DNA of 64,000 nucleotides, taken from positions 38,703 through 102,702 of the forward strand of contig JAFWMH010000037.1 of the NCBI GenBank assembly GCA_017510785.1, read 5' to 3'. The stretch comes from Atopobiaceae bacterium. Lineage in GTDB: Bacteria > Actinomycetota > Coriobacteriia > Coriobacteriales > Atopobiaceae. Both the position numbers and the translations under genes were made by a program. The notes beneath the pieces were generated by a model, which was not told the DNA's origin, did not search any database, and saw only the letters and a program-made list of their open reading frames with translations. The first letter of the stretch is position 1. Each line of letters starts with the position of its first letter. Of this stretch, positions 59,444-64,000 are shown piece after piece.

Positions 59444-60721
59444 TTATCGAAAATCGCCACGGTCGACAACAAGCTCGTGGCCGACGGAGGCCATGCGACG
59501 TGCGAGACAACCACGGCAAATGGCCGATTCTTCTCCCATGCAAATCTTGTTGTCGTAGAGCTCGTAGTTCTTGCGAACGGCGATGGGCGAGAGGTTGGGC
59601 ATAACCACGTTCGCGCCGGCCAACATGCCCTTTTCGCGACCGCGAGGATCGATGGTGCCGAGCGCCGTTGTGGCGGGCAGCAGGACGTGCGGGTGAATGA
59701 GACGAATCATGCTAAGTAGGTAAAGCGTGAGTTCGAGCGTGCCGGCGGGTTCGTGTGCGAATGGCGTGTCGTGATGCGGAATAAAGGGACCGATGCCACA
59801 CATTTCGGGCTTGAAGCGTTCGATGAAGCGCATTTCGGCCACGAGATGGTCGATCGTTTGGTATGGCGAGCCCACCATGAAGCCCGCGCCCACTTGGTAG
59901 CCAATCTCGCGCAAATCGCGCAAACACTGCATGCGGCGTTCCCAGCGCATGTTTGCAGGATGGAGCTGTTCGTAGTGCTGTGGCGTCGCTGTTTCGTGAC
60001 GCAGCAAATAGCGTGTTGCGCCCGCATCGAATAGCCGCTTGTAGCTAGTGCGGCTCCGCTCGCCCATCGAGAGCGTTATGGCCGAGTCGGGACACGCAGC
60101 AGCTATTTGTTCCACGATGCCGGCGAGCACCTCGTCGGTGTAAAAGCCGTCTTCGCCGCCTTGCAGCACGATGGTGCGAAAGCCGAGCTCATGGCCTTCG
60201 CGTGCGCATGCCACTATGGTTTCGGGCTCCAGCCTGTACCGCTTCACGTTGTGGTTGGAGCGACGGATGCCGCAATACAAACAGTCGTTTTTGCAAATGT
60301 TGCTTATTTCGATGAGTCCTCGCGTAAAAACACGCGTGCCGTAAATGGGTTCTCGGGCAACGCGGGCGAGCTCGGCCAGGCGCTTGGCAAGTTCGGGCGT
60401 GCGCCCGGAGATGAGCGCGCGGTATTCGTCGTCCGCAAGCGTGTGCTCGCGAGCGAGTTTCTCTGCGAGCGCGCCGAGGCGTGTCGTGGAGGTGGAGGCG
60501 GCTTCGCCGGGGGTCGTGTTGGAACGACTCGTATGATTGGAAATTGCAGTTGGGGATGCTGTCGCTCGATTCGTCGCGTCGCTCGGCAGGGCTCGTCCTT
60601 TCGGTCGATCCACGGGTTCATGGGCCCCGGTGCCCTTTGTTGCGTCGTTTCGCACGGCTTGATTTCCTAGACGGTCCGCGAGGTTCGAGAATCCGGTGTC
60701 CTTTGTTGCGTGGCTATACAT
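59444..60721 (-). CDS. hydE: [FeFe]-hydrogenase maturase HydE (radical SAM)
   Basis: A 425-residue radical-SAM enzyme that helps build the diiron cluster of [FeFe] hydrogenase. The SAM cluster ligands are Cys143, Cys147 and Cys150 (CKNDCLYC); VLQGGEDGFY, GMLAGANVVMPNLSP and a C-terminal CRGCLARRM match HydE. The first ~80 residues (GTGAHEPVDRPKGRALPSDAT...) are a low-complexity extension not seen in ~350-residue homologues. The start at 60721 has GGAGGGAG upstream and overlaps the hydF end by 8 bp. Confidence 0.93.
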   Translation of the reverse strand: MYSHATKDTGFSNLADRLGNQAVRNDATKGTGAHEPVDRPKGRALPSDATNRATASPTAISNHTSRSNTTPGEAASTSTTRLGALAEKLAREHTLADDEYRALISGRTPELAKRLAELARVAREPIYGTRVFTRGLIEISNICKNDCLYCGIRRSNHNVKRYRLEPETIVACAREGHELGFRTIVLQGGEDGFYTDEVLAGIVEQIAAACPDSAITLSMGERSRTSYKRLFDAGATRYLLRHETATPQHYEQLHPANMRWERRMQCLRDLREIGYQVGAGFMVGSPYQTIDHLVAEMRFIERFKPEMCGIGPFIPHHDTPFAHEPAGTLELTLYLLSMIRLIHPHVLLPATTALGTIDPRGREKGMLAGANVVMPNLSPIAVRKNYELYDNKICMGEESAICRGCLARRMASVGHELVVDRGDFR

Positions 60722-62051
60722 GGCACGCTCCCTCCACCAGCGCGTGTACCTCGGGAAACATGCGAACGCTTCGTTCGAGCGTGCCCGTCATCTGTGCGAT
60801 TGTTATGCCATAGTTTGCAAACGGCACACCTTGGTCGGTGGCGCATCGCATCCTGTATTGCACCTCGCGCTCGCTTGTCATGCAGCCACCGCAGTGGATA
60901 ACCAGCGCATACGGGCTGAGGTCCTCGGGAAACTCGCGACCGGAGCAGGTCTCGATGCGCAGATTGTGCCCGGTGTGTGCCGCAAGCCAGCGCGGAATCT
61001 TTACGGTGCCGATGTCGTTGCACTGCCTGTGATGCGTGCAGCCCTCGGCCATGAGCACGCAATCGCCATCGCGAAGCTGTTCCACGGCCGTAACGCCCGC
61101 CACGGCCGTTGCGAGGAAGCCCTTGTAGCGGGCCATAAGAATGGAGAACGAGGTAAGCGGTACCTCGTCGGGCACGATTGGCGCCACCACCGCGAAGGCC
61201 TGGCTATCGGTTACGACAAGCGCCGGTGGATTTGTGAGGTGCGCGAGCGTGGCCTCAAGCTCGGTTTCGCGACACACGAGCGCCGTGGCTCCCGCGTCGA
61301 GCACGTCGCGCACGGCCATTTGCTGCGGGAGTATGAGACGACCCTTCGGCGCGGATTCGTCGATGGGGCACACGAGTGCGACGGCGTCACCCGGGGCGAT
61401 GAGGTCGCCGAGCAGGCGATGGTTGGGGTTATCTTTTGGTGCGAGCGCTCCAAGACGCTCCTTTAGCTCGTGGATGCCCTCGCCTGTGCGTGCCGAGCAC
61501 ATCACTACGTTTCTTGATTGGACTGGCTGGTCGGTGGGTTGGACTTGCGTGTTCGTGGGCTTCGCGCCAGCGGATTTTGTGCACGCGGGCTGCGGGCCTA
61601 TGGCCTGCGCGCCTGTGGCCTGCGAGCTCGCGAAGGCGTTGTTTGCCTGATTGAGCAAGTCGCATTTGTTGTACGCAACAACATAGGGTAGGAGTTTATC
61701 TTCGAACAGCCTTACAAGCTGGCGCTCCACGTCTCCCATGCCGCGCGTAACGTCCACCACGAGCACGGCGATGTCGCAGCGATTGAGCGTTCGTTTGGTT
61801 CGGAGCACGCGCTTTTCGCCCAGCGTGCCCTCGTCGTCGAAGCCAGGGGTGTCGATGATAACCACCGGTCCAAGCGGCAGGAGCTCCATGGCCTTTTGCA
61901 CGGGGTCGGTGGTGGTGCCAGCTACGTTGGAGACGACGGCGAGGTCTTGTCCCGTAACTGCGTTTACGATGCTCGACTTGCCAGCGTTGCGCCGTCCGAA
62001 GAATCCTATGTGAACGCGTTCGGCCGATGGCGTTGCGTTAAGGTTTGGCAT
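60714..62051 (-). CDS. hydF: [FeFe]-hydrogenase maturation GTPase HydF
   Basis: A 445-residue scaffold GTPase for the diiron cluster. The G domain has GRRNAGKSSIVNA (19-31), DTPGFDDEG and NKCDLLNQ; the iron-sulfur ligands are in EGCTHHRQCNDIGTVKIPRWL and IHCGGCMTSEREVQYR. Residues about 134-181 are a low-complexity insert (Ala/Gln/Pro/Thr-rich) in the loop after NKCD. Start at 62051 follows GAGAGGAGACTC. It precedes and overlaps hydE. hydG and the hydrogenase are not in the window. Confidence 0.94.
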   Translation of the reverse strand: MPNLNATPSAERVHIGFFGRRNAGKSSIVNAVTGQDLAVVSNVAGTTTDPVQKAMELLPLGPVVIIDTPGFDDEGTLGEKRVLRTKRTLNRCDIAVLVVDVTRGMGDVERQLVRLFEDKLLPYVVAYNKCDLLNQANNAFASSQATGAQAIGPQPACTKSAGAKPTNTQVQPTDQPVQSRNVVMCSARTGEGIHELKERLGALAPKDNPNHRLLGDLIAPGDAVALVCPIDESAPKGRLILPQQMAVRDVLDAGATALVCRETELEATLAHLTNPPALVVTDSQAFAVVAPIVPDEVPLTSFSILMARYKGFLATAVAGVTAVEQLRDGDCVLMAEGCTHHRQCNDIGTVKIPRWLAAHTGHNLRIETCSGREFPEDLSPYALVIHCGGCMTSEREVQYRMRCATDQGVPFANYGITIAQMTGTLERSVRMFPEVHALVEGACHV

Positions 62052-62161
62052 ATGAGTCTCCTCTCGGTCGGGCGAGTCCTTCCCGGTCGGATTGATAACG
62101 CGCCCGATTATATCGCAGAGATGGGACAGTATTGGAGGTTTCCCGCACAAAGAAACAGATG

Positions 62162-62203
62162 CCGCCCGCTGTGCACGATGCCTTTCGCATGCACAGCGGG
62201 CGG
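62162..62203 (-). terminator. 13-bp stem hairpin, probable terminator of the PepSY gene
   Basis: CCGCCCGCTGTGC and GCACAGCGGGCGG are perfectly complementary around a 16-base loop. On the minus strand the stem is followed by CATCTGTTTCTTT, a partial U-tract. Confidence 0.5.
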
Positions 62204-62299
62204 TACATCCACTTGGGAGAAGGTTGCTGCTACGACGGGGCAGCCTCGTCGGACTCCGCCTCGTCATTGGGTACATCCACTTGGGAGAAGGTTGCTGCT
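62202..62299 (+). repeat. 30-bp direct repeat, 68 bp apart
   Basis: Identical copies start at 62202 and 62270 (CATCCACTTGGGAGAAGG core). The first copy begins inside the hairpin at 62162-62203. Confidence 0.85.
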
Positions 62300-62300
62300 G

Positions 62301-62336
62301 CGGCCCCCATCCCGGTGTTGGGCGGAATGGGGGCCG
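62301..62336 (-). terminator. 10-bp stem hairpin just after the PepSY gene
   Basis: CGGCCCCCAT pairs with ATGGGGGCCG, 20 bp beyond the stop codon of the minus-strand gene. No U-tract on that strand. Confidence 0.4.
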
Positions 62337-62356
62337 TTTACTCTGTGTCAACCACG

Positions 62357-63718
62357 TTACTCTGCGTCAACTGCGGAGGCGTCGGAATCTTGGACGGGCT
62401 CTTGCGCCTGCTCCTGCTCCTGGGTCATTTCCTGCTCGTGAGCGTTCTCCTGCTCCTGGGCCTGATCCTGGGTGTGGTCTTGCGTGGTGTCGGTCGTCTC
62501 CTGCTGGGTGTCGGCCTCGGTGGTGTTCTTCTCTTCGGGCTGGGTCGCCTTGCCCGTGGACGATACGCTCCACACGGCGCCCGTGTAGGCATCCACCTGT
62601 GCGTAGTAGTTCGCGCCGTTCGCGGTGAAGGACACGTCGTAGTGCGGTGCGTCGCCACCAATGGAGAGGCTTGCGCTTGCGGAGCCGGCGTCAGATACGC
62701 CCGCTGCGGAGATTGCTGCGCTGATGGCCGCATCGGAGGAGATCATGTTGTCCTGGGCCTGGCTTTTGTCTTCGGTGCCACTGGCTTGGGCTTGGGACTG
62801 CTCCTGTGCCTGCCCCTGCTTTTGTACCTCCTGCCGTGTTCCGTCGTTGAAGGTGCTGACGGCACTCCACACGGCGCCGGTGTAGGCGTCCACCTCTACG
62901 GTGTAGTCGGCGTCGTCGAAGTGGAAGGTAACCACGAAGTGCGGGGCGTCACCGCCAATGACGAGCTGTGCGTTGGTGTTGCTCACGTTGTTGTCGCCGG
63001 CCACATAGCTCACGGCAGCGCGAATGGCGGCGTCGGAGGAGATCATGCCGTCTTGCGACTGGGTTGCCTGCGGTGCAGTTTGCGTGGTTTGCTGGGACTG
63101 CTGGCGAGGCTGGCTTTGAGCCTGCTTGCTGGCCTGCGGCGCGGGGTTGGCGTCGCGTACGGCGCGCACGATGTTGGCGACCTCGGTGGCGTTCATCGTA
63201 ACCTCGTCACCGCCAAGCCCCTGGTACGTTACGCCATATGCGCAGCCGGCGTTGTTCCAGGAGATTACCGTCGCTTCTCCTTGCTGGGCACCCCACAGCG
63301 CAACGTCGATGCCATCAACGTCTTGGTGCCAGTTGGTCGCGAATTCGGACTGGAGGCGGTCGGTGAGGGGAGCTTGGTGGTCGCTCGCGGTTTTGCGCAG
63401 GACGACTGCCAGTGCGCCGTGCTCGTACGTGGCCTGTGCAACGTTGCCGGCGGAGGCGTACGTGGGGTTAACGAAGGTGTTGTCGGCAATCACAATCTTC
63501 GTGGGAGCCCCAAAGATGCGCAGTCCGGAGGCGCGTGCGGCCTCGACGGAGTCGCCGGCTACCGTCCAGTTAAAGACGACCTGCTCCTGAGCGAAAGTCG
63601 GTCCCTCGAAGGCGTAGGCGCACTTGGCTGCGAGGGAGGCTCCGCCGGCGAGGGCAAGAGCGAAAGCGGCGCCAACAACGAAGGTGCGGGCGGTGAGGGA
63701 GGTGCGGAAGTTCTTCAT
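62357..63718 (-). CDS. Exported protein with domain shared with the 55.6-kb lipoprotein plus two PepSY-like modules
   Basis: A 453-residue protein with an N-terminal export signal (TFVVGAAFALALAGGASLAAKCAYA). Residues about 55-190 are the domain shared with the lipoprotein: VDGIDVALWGAQQGEATVISW and CAYGVTYQG. Two PepSY-like modules follow, each ISSDAAI...IGGDAPHY/F...VDAYTGAVWS (about 218-285 and 318-380), separated by Gln/Ser-rich linkers. The end is a Gln/Glu/Asp/Thr-rich tail. The PepSY modules match the end of the PASTA protein at 3973-5352. Function unknown; such modules may inhibit or hold enzymes at the surface. AAGAAAGGATACTAACC precedes the ATG. Confidence 0.82.
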   Translation of the reverse strand: MKNFRTSLTARTFVVGAAFALALAGGASLAAKCAYAFEGPTFAQEQVVFNWTVAGDSVEAARASGLRIFGAPTKIVIADNTFVNPTYASAGNVAQATYEHGALAVVLRKTASDHQAPLTDRLQSEFATNWHQDVDGIDVALWGAQQGEATVISWNNAGCAYGVTYQGLGGDEVTMNATEVANIVRAVRDANPAPQASKQAQSQPRQQSQQTTQTAPQATQSQDGMISSDAAIRAAVSYVAGDNNVSNTNAQLVIGGDAPHFVVTFHFDDADYTVEVDAYTGAVWSAVSTFNDGTRQEVQKQGQAQEQSQAQASGTEDKSQAQDNMISSDAAISAAISAAGVSDAGSASASLSIGGDAPHYDVSFTANGANYYAQVDAYTGAVWSVSSTGKATQPEEKNTTEADTQQETTDTTQDHTQDQAQEQENAHEQEMTQEQEQAQEPVQDSDASAVDAE

Positions 63719-63843
63719 GGTTAGTATCCTTTCTTTTGGTCGGCCCCTTTGGCCGGCTCGTGTTTTCGTTTCGTTCAGTCATACGTCTCGCTCGGGGGTG
63801 CGTCTCACCTCCATAGGGCCTTCACATCTTTGCCTGTGGGCCT

Positions 63844-64000
63844 TCAATTGTGGGTCCCGTGACGCAAGTCGACCCACCCCTCGCGGATGCAGGTGCGTAG
63901 GTCCCACTCGGGACGCTTAGGGTCGTCCACGCGATAGCTCCAGTAACAGCCGCCGAGGCTTGTATCCCATGCGTCGAGCTGAGCGTTCGCCAGCGTACGG
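63844..64000 (-). CDS. C-terminal end of a probable GH5-type glycoside hydrolase
   Basis: The last 51 codons of a gene that begins beyond the right edge. The residues WDTSLGGCYWSYRVDDPKRP followed by EWDLRTCIREGWV resemble the end of family 5 glucanases, where an aromatic WSYK-like strand is followed by a W-x-R helix. The stop TGA is at 63844-63846. No start or active site is visible, so the call rests on this short match. Confidence 0.55.
   Translation of the reverse strand, partial: RTLANAQLDAWDTSLGGCYWSYRVDDPKRPEWDLRTCIREGWVDLRHGTHN

Larger units (their letters stand above)
62052..62356. other. Spacer between hydF and the PepSY gene: two hairpins and a 30-bp direct repeat
   Basis: No gene. 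Features are the 13-bp hairpin at 62162-62203, the direct repeat copies at 62202-62231 and 62270-62299, and the 10-bp hairpin at 62301-62336. Confidence 0.6.

Overview
The window is a gene-dense chromosomal segment from a GC-rich, anaerobic actinobacterium. The combined gene set points to class Coriobacteriia: MurT/GatD peptidoglycan amidation, DisA and ClpC, a lysyl-tRNA synthetase with extra C-terminal domains, a complete Rnf complex, [FeFe]-hydrogenase maturases and an oxygen-scavenging flavodiiron protein. The genus cannot be settled by reading alone. No rRNA, tRNA, CRISPR array, phage or intact insertion sequence was seen.

Layout. 1-1.5 kb: end of an adenine methyltransferase overlapping a PaeR7I/XhoI-type restriction endonuclease. 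1.9-9.6 kb: aldo/keto reductase, a TRIC/YadS-type membrane protein, a PASTA-PepSY surface protein, an unusual EIIB-ROK fusion, DUF805, an AarF/UbiB-type kinase and a short frame-disrupted gene. 9.8-13.7 kb: an amino-acid ABC transporter made of a binding-protein/permease fusion and an ATPase with an extra C-terminal domain, then an acetyltransferase with a Pro/Gly repeat. 14-17.2 kb: glycine-zipper protein, SDR, a queuosine-precursor transporter with a probable preQ1-I riboswitch, and a phosphoesterase. 18.3-22.3 kb: murT-gatD and azlCD. 22.5-27.3 kb: XRE/zinc-ribbon regulator, 7-TM diguanylate cyclase, membrane glycosyltransferase, a 59-residue zinc ribbon and a spermidine-synthase-like enzyme.

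27.5-36.9 kb is a housekeeping block read in one direction: tatA, greA, lysS, clpC, disA-ispD-ispF. 37-44.4 kb concerns the cell surface: an MBOAT acyltransferase with its DHHW/AlgX-like partner, two decayed genes, and a membrane-anchored class-A beta-lactamase-like protein. 44.6-51.7 kb: ettA, then rnfCDGEAB, which couples ferredoxin/NAD+ redox to ion pumping. 51.8-55.5 kb: LysR regulator, deoxyinosine glycosylase, VanX-like dipeptidase and flavodiiron protein. 55.6-64 kb: two related exported proteins flank a DUF4012 protein, a TM1266-type regulator and hydF-hydE. The right edge holds the end of a probable GH5 glycosidase.

Three themes are not explained by ordinary annotation. First, three families of dispersed intergenic repeats recur across the window, several of them palindromic. 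Second, many conserved enzymes carry low-complexity insertions or tails (LysS, MurT, HydE, HydF, the SpeE-like enzyme, the GNAT protein, the DHHW protein, the beta-lactamase-like protein). Third, a PepSY-like module is shared by at least two exported proteins (three copies), and two exported proteins share a second domain. All calls come from reading the sequence; no database search was run.
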